DNA from: UM-FILTER-40-17 sp032251335
Lineage (GTDB): Bacteria > Bacteroidota > Bacteroidia > Flavobacteriales > Flavobacteriaceae
Assembly (NCBI GenBank): GCA_032251335.1
Contig: JAVVDW010000014.1
Location: 22,035-86,034, forward strand
DNA: 64,000 nt
Direction of reading: 5' to 3'
Of the stretch, positions 50,585-59,963 are shown piece after piece. The notes below the pieces were generated by a model. It did no database searches. It was not told the DNA's origin and worked only from the letters and a program-made list of their open reading frames with translations. Within the stretch, counting starts at the first letter, position 1. Every line of letters begins with the position of its first letter. Position numbers and translations under genes: made by a program.

Positions 50585-51529
50585 ATGCCTAAAATTCTTC
50601 ATCTAGACACCAACCACCCTCTACTTATAGAAGATTTGGCGAAGTTGGGTTTTGAAAACCACACCGATTACACTTCAGACAAAACAGCTATTGAAAAAAA
50701 GATAGCCGATTATGAAGGCATCATCATCCGAAGCAGAATTCCTATCGATCAAAGCTTGCTGCAAGCTGCTACCCGTTTAAAATTTATTGGGCGTGTAGGT
50801 GCCGGTCTCGAAAACATTGATGAAACTTTCGCCAAAAAAAGAGGCATCCAACTTTTTAATGCGCCTGAAGGCAACCGCAATGCAGTAGGCGAACACGCCC
50901 TGGGTTTGCTTTTGTCTTTGTTTAACAAGATTCACACGGCCCACTTCGAAATAAAATCCGGAGCATGGCGCAGGGAAGCCAACAGAGGCGTCGAACTCGA
51001 CGGGAAAACGGTGGGCATCATAGGTTATGGAAACACCGGCAAAGCTTTTGCAAAAAAACTTCGGGGCTTTGATGTGGAGGTTTTGTGTGTGGATATTTTG
51101 CCTGACATAGGCGACACGAATGCACGTCAGGTAACTTTTGACGAACTACAAAGGCAGGCAGATGTGGTCAGCTTACACATTCCGCAGACCCCACAAACGT
51201 TGAAGATGGTGGATAAAAATTGGTTGGCGGGTTTTCAAAAGCCTTTTTGGTTAATCAATACCGCGCGTGGCAAAAGCGTGGTAACGCAAGATTTGGTCGC
51301 GGCGCTTAAAAGTGGTCAAGTACTCGGTGCCGGTTTGGATGTTTTGGAATACGAAGCGGCCTCTTTTGAAGATTTTTTTGACAGCACAAAGATGCCGGAT
51401 CCACTGGTCTATTTACTACAAGCGCCCAATGTAGTACTCACACCACACGTAGCCGGTTGGACGGAGGAATCTAAAGTGAAGCTGGCACAGACCATAGTTG
51501 ATAAAATAAGCGCATTCTACCAATTGTAA
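50585..51529 (+). CDS. D-isomer specific 2-hydroxyacid dehydrogenase (phosphoglycerate dehydrogenase-like)
   Basis: 314 residues, without an ACT domain. It has the NAD-binding Rossmann motif GKTVGIIGYGNTGKAFAKKL and the substrate and catalytic residues Arg in WLINTARGKSVVTQDL, Glu in LDVLEYEAAS, and His in VVLTPHVAGWTEES. The N-terminal part has IIIRSRIPIDQSLL and FIGRVGAGLENID. It could be 3-phosphoglycerate dehydrogenase for serine synthesis, but this short form covers several D-2-hydroxyacids. Its neighbours (UbiA, comEC) give no clue. Confidence 0.85.
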   Translation: MPKILHLDTNHPLLIEDLAKLGFENHTDYTSDKTAIEKKIADYEGIIIRSRIPIDQSLLQAATRLKFIGRVGAGLENIDETFAKKRGIQLFNAPEGNRNAVGEHALGLLLSLFNKIHTAHFEIKSGAWRREANRGVELDGKTVGIIGYGNTGKAFAKKLRGFDVEVLCVDILPDIGDTNARQVTFDELQRQADVVSLHIPQTPQTLKMVDKNWLAGFQKPFWLINTARGKSVVTQDLVAALKSGQVLGAGLDVLEYEAASFEDFFDSTKMPDPLVYLLQAPNVVLTPHVAGWTEESKVKLAQTIVDKISAFYQL

Positions 51530-51535
51530 TAAACT

Positions 51536-53593
51536 GTGAAAAGGAGCCTTCAAATAGCCGACTTTACATTTGCCGGGTTTTCATTGGCCATGATCGTGGG
51601 GATTTTTCTGTCCGACGTGTTTCAATTAGAACCCAATCAACTTCTTTTCCCGGTCTTGGCTATTTTCAGTATCCTGTTGCTCTTGCAGCTTTTGTTGCGG
51701 TTTTGGTTTATTGAGAATACATATCTCATCAAGATTTTCGGCCTTTTTGTGTGGGTTTTTTTTCTGGTTTTCGGCGGATTTGTTTACACGGTACAAAAAC
51801 CTGAAAACAAAAAAGAACACTATCACCATCAAGTAGTACAGGCACACAACGCACTTGAACTTCAATTAGATGAGGTGCTAAAACCGACGGCTTTTGGAAA
51901 GCGATACATTATGCAAGTGACTGCCGCCAACAGCAAAAAAACGAGCGGATCTATCTTACTGAACCAACCACTAGCGGATACCATAGCGCTCCAATTTGGA
52001 GTCAAATACGGATTTTACGGTGAAATCACAAAACCGCAATCTGCTAAAAATCCACACCAGTTTGACTATGCCGGCTTTCTCAGAAAAAGAAAAATTCTGT
52101 ATCAAATAAAATCGGACAGTGTCAATTTTTTACCAATTGAAAAAATTCCTCAAAACGCGATTTTATTCATTCAGCAATTCAGAAGTCAGCTTCAAAAGAA
52201 ACTTCAAGAACAAAACTTGCAAAAAGATGAAGTTGCTGTGATGCAGGCTTTGCTGTTGGGACAAAGACAGGACATCCCTGAAGCCTTAAATCAGGACTAC
52301 ACCAAGGCGGGTGCTATCCATCTCTTGGCAATTTCGGGTTTACATGTAGGACTCATCCAACAGATTTTGCTGTTGGTTTTGTTTCCTTTGGCCTTTTTGC
52401 GCCACGGAAAGGTTTACCAATTTCTAATCGCTACATCACTGCTTTGGCTGTACGCTGCCTTGGCCGGTTTTTCGCCTTCTGTGACCCGCGCGGTGACCAT
52501 GTTTTCTATCATAGGCATCTCGCTTCACTTTGATAGAAAATTACATTCGATTGCTGCAACTTTTATCTCCATGTTTTTTTTGATTCTGTACAATCCCAAT
52601 TATGTTTTTGAAGTGGGCTTTCAATTGAGCTACCTCGCGGTGATTGGCATCATTTTATTGCAACCTTTTATGGAAAGTTTGTGGAAACCCAAATTCAAAA
52701 TCATCAAGTTTTTTTGGCAAATTTTCACAGTTTCTTTGGCCGCTCAATTGGCAGTGATGCCACTGAGTTTGTTCTATTTTCATCAATTTCCGGGACTTTT
52801 CCTATTGTCTAACCTGATGATTTTGCCACTGTTGGGATTGATACTCGGCGTCGGAATTTTGATCTTACTTTTGCTAACCTTAGGCGTTTCATTTGACGGA
52901 CTATACGAAGGCTACGGACGAGCCATCGGGTGGATGAACGACCTTATAACTTGGGTTGCATCTCAAGAATCGTTTCTGTTTGGGGATATTTATTTTGACA
53001 AGTGGATGTTAATCGCCGCCTACTTGGCCGTGCTGTTTCTGATACTGACAGTCTATCAAAAAAAATATGTGTATCTCATCAGTACAGGCCTGAGTCTATT
53101 GCTGCTACAGTTGGCTTATATCACCAATTATAGGTTGGCACAAAACCGAGCGGATTTTTTGGTTTTTAACAAATTCGGCACTTCCCAACTGGCCATAAGA
53201 CAAGGCCATCGGTTGATGGTTTATCAAGATTCAACCACTGCGCTTGTAGCCGATCGAAATCTAATATCTTTTGCTCTAAACGAATGCATCACTGAGGTAA
53301 AAGGGCAACCGCTTGGCAATGTTTTTTCACTCAACAATCAAGTTTTTTTGTTGTTGGAGGGTGATTTTTACAAAGAGATAGGCCTAAAACCCGATGTGTT
53401 GTTGGTAAGCAAAAATCCGAAAGTGAATCCACAACGTGTATTGCAACTTCTTCAACCTCAGCTTGTTTTGGTTGATGGATCTAACTATAAAAACACGGCC
53501 GACGCTTGGAAACGCGCTTCGCAAAATGCAGGGTGTCAATTTCACGACACCTATGAAAATGGATATTTTAGTATGAATCAAGTAGATTATTAA
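51536..53593 (+). CDS. comEC: ComEC/Rec2-family DNA uptake channel
   Basis: 685 residues starting with GTG at 51536, 6 nt after the preceding stop. N-terminal membrane helices and an OB-like DUF4131 region (about residues 25-190) precede the Competence domain with many helices. This domain contains TKAGAIHLLAISGLHVGLIQQILLL (near residue 258), the diagnostic SGLHVGL, and FSPSVTRAVTMFSIIGI. The soluble C-terminus (after about residue 555) lacks the metallo-beta-lactamase motif HxHxDH found in many ComEC proteins. ComEC transports one strand of DNA across the inner membrane; with DprA it supports natural transformation. Confidence 0.92.
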   Translation: MKRSLQIADFTFAGFSLAMIVGIFLSDVFQLEPNQLLFPVLAIFSILLLLQLLLRFWFIENTYLIKIFGLFVWVFFLVFGGFVYTVQKPENKKEHYHHQVVQAHNALELQLDEVLKPTAFGKRYIMQVTAANSKKTSGSILLNQPLADTIALQFGVKYGFYGEITKPQSAKNPHQFDYAGFLRKRKILYQIKSDSVNFLPIEKIPQNAILFIQQFRSQLQKKLQEQNLQKDEVAVMQALLLGQRQDIPEALNQDYTKAGAIHLLAISGLHVGLIQQILLLVLFPLAFLRHGKVYQFLIATSLLWLYAALAGFSPSVTRAVTMFSIIGISLHFDRKLHSIAATFISMFFLILYNPNYVFEVGFQLSYLAVIGIILLQPFMESLWKPKFKIIKFFWQIFTVSLAAQLAVMPLSLFYFHQFPGLFLLSNLMILPLLGLILGVGILILLLLTLGVSFDGLYEGYGRAIGWMNDLITWVASQESFLFGDIYFDKWMLIAAYLAVLFLILTVYQKKYVYLISTGLSLLLLQLAYITNYRLAQNRADFLVFNKFGTSQLAIRQGHRLMVYQDSTTALVADRNLISFALNECITEVKGQPLGNVFSLNNQVFLLLEGDFYKEIGLKPDVLLVSKNPKVNPQRVLQLLQPQLVLVDGSNYKNTADAWKRASQNAGCQFHDTYENGYFSMNQVDY

Positions 53594-53659
53594 CACTAAA
53601 TGTAACGCTGTTTTGGGGTGAATTGAATATTTTTGTTAAAATTCTAGACGTTTCGTTCT

Positions 53660-54742
53660 ATGAGCAACAAAGCGCTTTTTTTTCTACCGGACATTAGTGG
53701 TTTTTCGGAGTTTGTTCACAACACCGAAATCAACCACAGCAAGCATATTATGGCAGAGTTGATGGAAAAATTGCTGGATAATAACCTGCTCAAGCTCAAG
53801 TTGGCCGAGATAGAAGGAGATGCTTTGTTTATGTACACGGTGGACGACATCCCAACGTTAGATCAGATTTTTCTTCAAGTGCGCGCCATGTTTATCGCCT
53901 TGCAAGCGCATCTAAAAAGATATGAATACGAGCGGATTTGTCACTGTGGGGCTTGTAGTTCAACGGATAATCTCAGTCTCAAATTCGTAGTACACATTGG
54001 AGATATTGAATTCATAAAAATCAAGAAATCTGTAAAACCGCACGGTAGCGATGTCATCAAAGTACACCGGCTTTTAAAAAATAAAATACCGGCTGATGAA
54101 TACGTACTTTTCACGCGTAGTGTTATAGCGGATGTTCAGGAAAATGAAGCTCCGGATTTCATGAAATTGGCTGTTTCAGGAAGCGACAACTACGATTTTG
54201 GCAGCATGGAATACGTATATGTGCCTTTAGAAGCACTCAAGCAAGAAGTGCCCTATGTGCCTCCAATTCCCGTAGATATTCCCAAGCACAAATTGGTTTT
54301 TAGAGAGGCTGTCATTCCTACAGACAGTCTTACCTTATATGAGTTAATCAGCAATTTTAAATACCGCACCCTTTGGAATAAGAACATTCGCAAAATAGAT
54401 TACCAAGAAGATCGGCTAAATAGGGTGGGAACGGAACACCAATGTATTGTCAAAGGTGGTAAAAAGTTGGTGCCGATGACGATAAAGAAACACGTAAAAC
54501 CCCAACAGCTCGTCTATGGCGAAAGAATGAACGATATTCCTTTTGTCAAAACACTGCACATATATTTTTTGGTAGAAGCTATCGATGATAAAACAAGTCA
54601 TTTGTCTGCTGAAGTTTATGCAGATTTTAGCATCTTTGGCATCGTGTTTAAATATTTCATCCAAAAAGTTTTTCACAATACCATTAAGAGTAATGTGGAT
54701 GAAATAAAAAAACTCTTCGACAACGGATTTAAAACAATTTAA
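53660..54742 (+). CDS. DUF2652 (cyclase-like) and SRPBCC two-domain protein
   Basis: 360 residues. The first about 200 residues match DUF2652, a domain related to nucleotide cyclases (LFFLPDISGFSEFVHNTEINHSKHIMAELMEKLL, AEIEGDALFMYT, VVHIGDIEFIKIKKSVKPHG). The Asp in LPDISGF and the EGDALF segment occupy the places of the cyclase metal-binding acids. An unusual cysteine cluster CHCGAC (residues about 94-99) follows the first helices. Residues 210-360 look like an SRPBCC/START ligand-binding domain (TLYELISNFKYRTLWNKNIRKIDY, ERMNDIPFVKTLHIYFLVEAI). The substrate or ligand is unknown; a real cyclase activity is not proven. Confidence 0.78.
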   Translation: MSNKALFFLPDISGFSEFVHNTEINHSKHIMAELMEKLLDNNLLKLKLAEIEGDALFMYTVDDIPTLDQIFLQVRAMFIALQAHLKRYEYERICHCGACSSTDNLSLKFVVHIGDIEFIKIKKSVKPHGSDVIKVHRLLKNKIPADEYVLFTRSVIADVQENEAPDFMKLAVSGSDNYDFGSMEYVYVPLEALKQEVPYVPPIPVDIPKHKLVFREAVIPTDSLTLYELISNFKYRTLWNKNIRKIDYQEDRLNRVGTEHQCIVKGGKKLVPMTIKKHVKPQQLVYGERMNDIPFVKTLHIYFLVEAIDDKTSHLSAEVYADFSIFGIVFKYFIQKVFHNTIKSNVDEIKKLFDNGFKTI

Positions 54743-54757
54743 TATAAAATTTTTAAC

Positions 54758-55945
54758 ATGCACACAGTTCAAGACTTCAATTTTAAAAATCAAAAAGCCC
54801 TCATACGTGTCGATTTCAATGTCCCTTTAAACGATGATTTTGAGATTACCGACACCAACAGAATAGAGGCTGCCAAGTCCACAATTGTAAAAATTCTCGA
54901 AGATGGCGGCAGTGCCATTTTGATGTCCCATTTGGGCAGACCCAAAGGCAAACAAGATCAATTTTCGTTGCGACATATTGTGTCAAAAACCTCAGAAATT
55001 CTGGGTGTTCGTGTCAAGTTTGCCTCAGACTGTATAGGCACAGAAGCTGAGCACGCAGCAGCAAATTTGGAACCGGGTGAAGTTTTGCTACTCGAAAATT
55101 TACGTTTTTACAGCGAAGAAGAAAAAGGTGACCTAGCTTTTGCCAAAAAGCTATCCCAATTGGGCGATATTTACGTAAATGACGCTTTTGGAACGGCGCA
55201 CCGCGCACATGCCTCTACAACTATTGTAGCCCAGTTTTTTCCACAAAAAAAATGTTTCGGATTCCTGTTGGCAAAAGAAATAGAGAGCATCAACAAGGTT
55301 TTTAAAGACGGTGAGAAACCGGTAACGGCTATTTTGGGAGGCTCTAAGGTATCCACTAAAATTACGATTATCGAAAATATTTTAGACAAAGTAGATCACC
55401 TCATTATTGGTGGTGGCATGACCTACACCTTTGTAAAGGCCAACGGAGGCAAGATTGGCGATTCTATTTGCGAAGACGACAAACAAGAGTTGGCGCTTGA
55501 CATCCTAAAAAAAGCAGCAGAAAAAGGTGTACAAATCCATCTTCCCGTAGATGTTTTGGGCGCAGATACTTTTAGCAATGATGCACATACCAAGGTGTTT
55601 AAAGTGGATGAAATTCCGGATGGATGGCAAGGATTGGATGCCGGCCCACAAACGCTCTCCCTGTTCGAAGAAGTCATTTTAAAATCCAGAACCATTTTAT
55701 GGAATGGTCCCATCGGTGTATTTGAAATGGAAACCTTTGCCAAAGGAACTATCTCTATGGGCGAAGCCATTGGACGCGCCACCAAAGCCGGTGCGTTTTC
55801 TCTGGTTGGCGGCGGCGACTCTGTAGCTGCAGTCAAGCAATTTGGCTTGGAACCCAAAATGAGTTATGTGTCCACCGGAGGTGGTGCCATGCTGGAGATG
55901 CTTGAAGGTAAAACATTGCCGGGCGTAGCTGCTATTTTGGAATAA
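54758..55945 (+). CDS. pgk: Phosphoglycerate kinase
   Basis: 395 residues. It is the glycolytic enzyme that makes ATP and 3-phosphoglycerate from 1,3-bisphosphoglycerate. Signatures are KALIRVDFNVPLND, ILMSHLGRPKGK, LLLENLRFYSEEEKGD, YVNDAFGTAHRAHAST, and the nucleotide site GGGDSVAAVKQFG with STGGGAMLEMLEGKTLPGV at the end. It is complete and 15 nt after the DUF2652 gene. Confidence 0.97.
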   Translation: MHTVQDFNFKNQKALIRVDFNVPLNDDFEITDTNRIEAAKSTIVKILEDGGSAILMSHLGRPKGKQDQFSLRHIVSKTSEILGVRVKFASDCIGTEAEHAAANLEPGEVLLLENLRFYSEEEKGDLAFAKKLSQLGDIYVNDAFGTAHRAHASTTIVAQFFPQKKCFGFLLAKEIESINKVFKDGEKPVTAILGGSKVSTKITIIENILDKVDHLIIGGGMTYTFVKANGGKIGDSICEDDKQELALDILKKAAEKGVQIHLPVDVLGADTFSNDAHTKVFKVDEIPDGWQGLDAGPQTLSLFEEVILKSRTILWNGPIGVFEMETFAKGTISMGEAIGRATKAGAFSLVGGGDSVAAVKQFGLEPKMSYVSTGGGAMLEMLEGKTLPGVAAILE

Positions 55946-56007
55946 TATTTGATAAACTTTCAAGTTCTTGGAAAAGTCCATTTTATAATTATAATTTTTA
56001 AAAACAG

Positions 56008-57615
56008 ATGCGGTATCTGACCAGCGCTTTCGCCTTGTTATTGTTCTTTGTGGCCGCAGGTCAACAAAAAAGAACAGATTTTCTGAAGCATCCTAAGGTA
56101 ACAGATACGATTAAATCGGATTCTCTTCTGCAAATGGACGAGTTTGCGGTACATCTGCTCGATAGCGACAGCACCTTTACTTTTTTTAAAAAAGAAGTCG
56201 ATACGACTTCCAATAAGGTAACGTTTCATCTTAAAGACCATCCTGTAGCGCTGAAGTACGATTCGCTTTTTCTTCGAAAAATGTATGACGAAAGTCTGTA
56301 TGACAGCATCCACACCGTTGTTGCACTTGAGAATACACCTGACGAAGCCTACGTAGTAAATCTGCCTACGGACACCTTGAAGGCTAGGTTGCGCATGTTG
56401 GATTCAAAGACACCGTTTAACATTGCCTACAATCCCATTTTGGAGCAGGTGATTCATACCTTTCTCCAAAAAAGACGTAAATCGCTCCAAAGGCTCATCA
56501 ACCTCAGTGAATATTATTATCCCATGTTTGAAACCCAGCTAGACGCAGCCGACGTTCCGTTGGAAATCAAGCATCTTGCCATAGTGGAATCTGCTTTGAA
56601 TCCGGTGGCACGATCACGCGTGGGCGCTACCGGTCTGTGGCAATTTATGTTTCAAACAGGAAAGATGTACGGATTGGAACTCAATTCTTTTGTGGACGAT
56701 AGGTCAAATCCTTTGAAATCTACTCAGGCAGCCGCAAAATATCTGTCCGATTTGTATAAGATTTTTGGCGATTGGGATTTGGTTTTGGCCGCCTACAATT
56801 CAGGACCGGGGAATGTGAACAAAGCCATCAGGCGTTCTGGAGGCTATCAAAACTATTGGAATATCCGTCCGTTTTTGCCCAGAGAAACCCAAGGTTATCT
56901 GCCCGCTTTTTTAGCCACGTTATACATTTTTGAATACGCAGAGGCACACGGTTTTGAAAGAGGCAGGTCGCAAATCAAAATGTTTGAAACAGATACCATT
57001 CAAGTAAAAAAATCCATCTCATTTAAACAGCTTTCACAGATTTTATCCATTCCAGAGCAAGATATCTATTTTTTAAACCCATCATACAAACTCAAAATAA
57101 TCCCGCACGTTGAAGGTAAAAATTATTGGGTACGTTTGCCTAAATCGCATGCAGGTTTGTTTGTCACCAACGAAAAAGACATCTATGCATATCTCGATCA
57201 AGAAGCGGCAAAAGGCAAAGCGTCACTTCCCGATTTTAAAGCGATGGAAGCTGCCACGGTTTACAGGGTAAGAAGCGGAGATTTTCTGGGTAAAATAGCG
57301 GAAAGATACGGCGTGTCTGTCAACCAAATCAAACAGTGGAATGGTTTGAGAAACAATAATTTGCGCATAGGACAGCGTTTGACGATTTATCCTAAAAACC
57401 CAACCGTGGTTAAAACAAGTCAAGCACAACTGCCGCAAGCCACAGTAACTTCAACAAGTGGTAATGAAATGATTTATACGGTTAAAAATGGCGATTCTCT
57501 GTGGAGCATAGCTCAAAAATTCCCGGGCGTTTCGGTAGAAAATATTAAAGAATGGAACGGTATTCGCAGTAACAATTTGAAACCCGGAATGAAGCTTAAA
57601 CTTTTGAAGAGTTAG
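56008..57615 (+). CDS. MltD-like lytic transglycosylase with two LysM domains
   Basis: 535 residues. A signal peptide (RYLTSAFALLLFFVAAGQQ) precedes a lysozyme-like SLT domain with the catalytic Glu in HLAIVESALNPVARSRVGATGLWQFMF (near residue 194) and YNSGPGNVNKAIRRSGG near residue 270. Two LysM domains follow: VYRVRSGDFLGKIAERYGVSVNQIKQWNGL (about residue 418) and IYTVKNGDSLWSIAQKFPGV (about residue 490). It should cut peptidoglycan between MurNAc and GlcNAc with anhydro-MurNAc formation, in the periplasm. Confidence 0.95.
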   Translation: MRYLTSAFALLLFFVAAGQQKRTDFLKHPKVTDTIKSDSLLQMDEFAVHLLDSDSTFTFFKKEVDTTSNKVTFHLKDHPVALKYDSLFLRKMYDESLYDSIHTVVALENTPDEAYVVNLPTDTLKARLRMLDSKTPFNIAYNPILEQVIHTFLQKRRKSLQRLINLSEYYYPMFETQLDAADVPLEIKHLAIVESALNPVARSRVGATGLWQFMFQTGKMYGLELNSFVDDRSNPLKSTQAAAKYLSDLYKIFGDWDLVLAAYNSGPGNVNKAIRRSGGYQNYWNIRPFLPRETQGYLPAFLATLYIFEYAEAHGFERGRSQIKMFETDTIQVKKSISFKQLSQILSIPEQDIYFLNPSYKLKIIPHVEGKNYWVRLPKSHAGLFVTNEKDIYAYLDQEAAKGKASLPDFKAMEAATVYRVRSGDFLGKIAERYGVSVNQIKQWNGLRNNNLRIGQRLTIYPKNPTVVKTSQAQLPQATVTSTSGNEMIYTVKNGDSLWSIAQKFPGVSVENIKEWNGIRSNNLKPGMKLKLLKS

Positions 57616-57732
57616 ACTTGTTTAAACGGTGAAATAAGAGATACCTTAAGTGAACTTTCAACATTAAAGTGATTTTTTTTGAGAATACATCAGTCCGTCA
57701 AACTTTTGACAAAAAACAATAAATACAAACAG

Positions 57733-58716
57733 ATGAACAAGCTTTTATTTCTTTTTGTAAGCGCAATGCTTATCGTCTCTTGTGGCGAAAGCGGTACAAA
57801 CAATGTGTCGCAGCGCGTCTTACCCGATTCTAACGGTCGCATCAACGCCCTCACGGTGGTTATGGATAACGAATTGTGGGAAGGCAGCGTGGGAAATGCC
57901 GTACGCGATTCTCTGGCCAAACCGGTTGATGGTTTACCCCAAGACGAACCACTTTTTGAGATAAGCCATTTGCCTACCAAAACTTTTTCGGGTTTTGCAA
58001 CCAAGAGCCGTACGATTTTGATTGCTCAAAAAGGGACTCAAAACAGATTTGCCATCGATAAAGACGTGTATGCAAAACCACAAAGGGTTGCTGTTTTGGA
58101 AGGCAAAACAGATGCAGATATTGTTAGGCTTATCCAAGAAAATGCAGACCGAATCAGTGAAATTTTTAAAGAAGGGGAAGTCACCGAAACCATGCGCAGA
58201 ATACACAAATCGCTTCACGGAGACGAAAGCCTCAAAGAAAATTTAAAAATTGACGTTCCCATTCCGACTGCTTATCGATTTGCCTTATCCACACCCAACT
58301 TTTTTTGGATTCGGAAAGATATTCCCCAAGGTCATATGAATTTATTGGCCTATGAATTGCCCCACCGCAGCTTCAATAACGACAGCGAAGTGCTTGATTT
58401 TATCATTCGGACAAGGGACTCTATCGGTGCTGCCCACATTCCGGGTAGGTTGGAAGGTTCACATTTAATTACAGAGGAAGCCTATGCACCTTTTTTAAAC
58501 GAATCTATGATATCAGGAAGAAAATGCTGGGAAACCAAAGGCACTTGGGAAGTTAAAAACGACTTTATGGCCGGCCCTTATGTGAGCTATTTAATTGACG
58601 ATGTCGAAAATAACCGCTTGGTTGTATTGGAAGGATTTGTTTTTAAACCCTCCAACGAAAAACGAGACAACGTATTCGAATTGGAATCTATCTTGAAATC
58701 AACCAAATTTCTATAA
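57733..58716 (+). CDS. DUF4837 lipoprotein
   Basis: 327 residues from ATG 57733 (MNKLLFLFVSAMLIVSCGES); lipobox Cys at residue 17. The mature part has DSNGRINALTVVMDNELWEGSVGNAVRD and DVPIPTAYRFALSTPNFFWIRKDIPQGHMNLLAYELP, which are characteristic of DUF4837, a Bacteroidota-specific family of unknown function. It is presumably anchored to the inner leaflet of the outer membrane. It is followed by a hairpin and the convergent tatA gene. Confidence 0.88.
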   Translation: MNKLLFLFVSAMLIVSCGESGTNNVSQRVLPDSNGRINALTVVMDNELWEGSVGNAVRDSLAKPVDGLPQDEPLFEISHLPTKTFSGFATKSRTILIAQKGTQNRFAIDKDVYAKPQRVAVLEGKTDADIVRLIQENADRISEIFKEGEVTETMRRIHKSLHGDESLKENLKIDVPIPTAYRFALSTPNFFWIRKDIPQGHMNLLAYELPHRSFNNDSEVLDFIIRTRDSIGAAHIPGRLEGSHLITEEAYAPFLNESMISGRKCWETKGTWEVKNDFMAGPYVSYLIDDVENNRLVVLEGFVFKPSNEKRDNVFELESILKSTKFL

Positions 58717-58738
58717 AAAAAGCCGCTTAAAGGCGGCT
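58715..58738 (-). terminator. Terminator of tatA (minus strand), shared hairpin
   Basis: On the minus strand, AGCCGCCT pairs with AAGCGGCT (plus positions 58721-58738), followed by a run of seven T. On the plus strand the same hairpin follows the DUF4837 stop but lacks a T-tail. Confidence 0.75.
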
Positions 58739-58765
58739 GTCGAAATATCAAAAATTTTTAGGCGA

Positions 58766-58966
58766 CTATTTCTTTTCAGTTTTATCTGTCTTAGAAACGT
58801 CGCTGTTCTCTTCTTTAGAAGCGTTTTTAAATTCTTTGATGCCGCTTCCAAGTCCACGCATCAGTTCGGGGATTTTCTTACCTCCGAACAGCAACAGCAA
58901 CACCACAACAATCAAAATTACCTGCTGTGGGCCAATAGCCAAAACGATTTGAGAAAGTGTATGCAT
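58766..58966 (-). CDS. tatA: Sec-independent protein translocase TatA
   Basis: 66 residues from ATG 58964-58966 (MHTLSQIVLAIGPQQ); an upstream in-frame start is less likely. One membrane helix (QQVILIVVVLLLLFGGKKIPEL) carries the FGGKKIPELMRGLGSGIKEF hinge and amphipathic helix typical of TatA/TatE. The charged tail is Lys/Glu-rich. TatA polymerises to form the export pore for folded twin-arginine substrates. TatC is not in the window. The -7 box TACCTTTG (plus 58985-58992) lies 18 nt upstream. Confidence 0.93.
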   Translation of the reverse strand: MHTLSQIVLAIGPQQVILIVVVLLLLFGGKKIPELMRGLGSGIKEFKNASKEENSDVSKTDKTEKK

Positions 58967-59063
58967 TTTGTTTAAATTGTCAAACAAAGGTAAAAAGAAA
59001 AAATTAATAACCACACGCTTACTAAAATTCTTTTTTGTTCGTTCACCAAGACGCAGATATCTT

Positions 59064-59071
59064 TATATTTG
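59064..59071 (+). promoter_or_regulatory. -7 box of the M23 peptidase gene
   Basis: TATATTTG at 59064-59071, 9 nt before the ATG at 59081. Confidence 0.5.
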
Positions 59072-59080
59072 TTTTTCATT

Positions 59081-59956
59081 ATGAGCAAAAGTCAAAAGAA
59101 AACCAAAAAGGGCAGATTAAAGCAAAGGTTGCTGCACAAGTATCGCTTGGTCATTCTAAACGAGGAAACTTTCGAAGAGCGCCTATCGTTTAAATTGACC
59201 AAATTGAATTTGTTCGTGTTGACAGGTCTTTCAGCCATTTTACTGATAGCCGGAACCACAGTATTGATTGCTTTCACGCCACTGCGAGAGTATATTCCGG
59301 GCTATTCGTCCACCCAGCTTAAAAGACAGGCTAGCGAGTTGGTCGTCAAAACAGATTCACTTCAAGCGGTGCTCAACAGCAATAGTTTGCTGTTAAATTC
59401 TGTCAGAAAAGTGCTGACGGGCGACTTGGAGATTGCGATGATCAACAGAGATTCTATTTTTAATGCCATTGCCAAAGACCCGGAAAACATCGATTTTTCA
59501 CCTTCAAGTCGGGATTCGCTCTTGCGCGATTTGGTGGCTACTGAGGAAAAATACAATGTTTTCGAAAATAGCCGATCCAAAATTACCAAAGTTCTATTCC
59601 CGCCCGCTGTTGGATCTATTTCTGAGGGTTATGACCCCAAAAACAAACATTACGCGGTGGATATTATAGTGCCGGACAATGCACCTGTAAAGTCAATCGC
59701 AGATGGCACCGTCATTTTTTCGGGATGGACGCCCGAAACCGGAAACACCTTGATCATTGACCACGGTAGCGGGATTATTTCGGCTTATAAACACAACAAG
59801 GTTTTAAATAAAGAAATTGGAGACATGGTCAAATCCGGTGAAGTTGTCGCTTTGGCCGGTTCTACGGGCGAGCTATCGACCGGACCGCACCTACACTTCG
59901 AGCTATGGATGAACGGATTTCCCGTCAATCCACTCAATTTTATCGATTTTAAATAA
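59081..59956 (+). CDS. M23-family (LytM) metallopeptidase, membrane-anchored
   Basis: 291 residues from ATG 59081 (MSKSQKKTKKGRLK). A basic N-terminus and one membrane helix (NLFVLTGLSAILLIAGTTVLIAF) precede a coiled-coil-like stretch and a C-terminal LytM domain. The zinc site is in KHYAVDIIVPDNAPVKSIADG (His and Asp) and GPHLHFELWMNG (His-x-His), so it is likely active. These enzymes cut peptide bridges of peptidoglycan or regulate amidases. It lies 7 nt before the GH3 gene. Confidence 0.92.
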   Translation: MSKSQKKTKKGRLKQRLLHKYRLVILNEETFEERLSFKLTKLNLFVLTGLSAILLIAGTTVLIAFTPLREYIPGYSSTQLKRQASELVVKTDSLQAVLNSNSLLLNSVRKVLTGDLEIAMINRDSIFNAIAKDPENIDFSPSSRDSLLRDLVATEEKYNVFENSRSKITKVLFPPAVGSISEGYDPKNKHYAVDIIVPDNAPVKSIADGTVIFSGWTPETGNTLIIDHGSGIISAYKHNKVLNKEIGDMVKSGEVVALAGSTGELSTGPHLHFELWMNGFPVNPLNFIDFK

Positions 59957-59963
59957 AGTTTGC

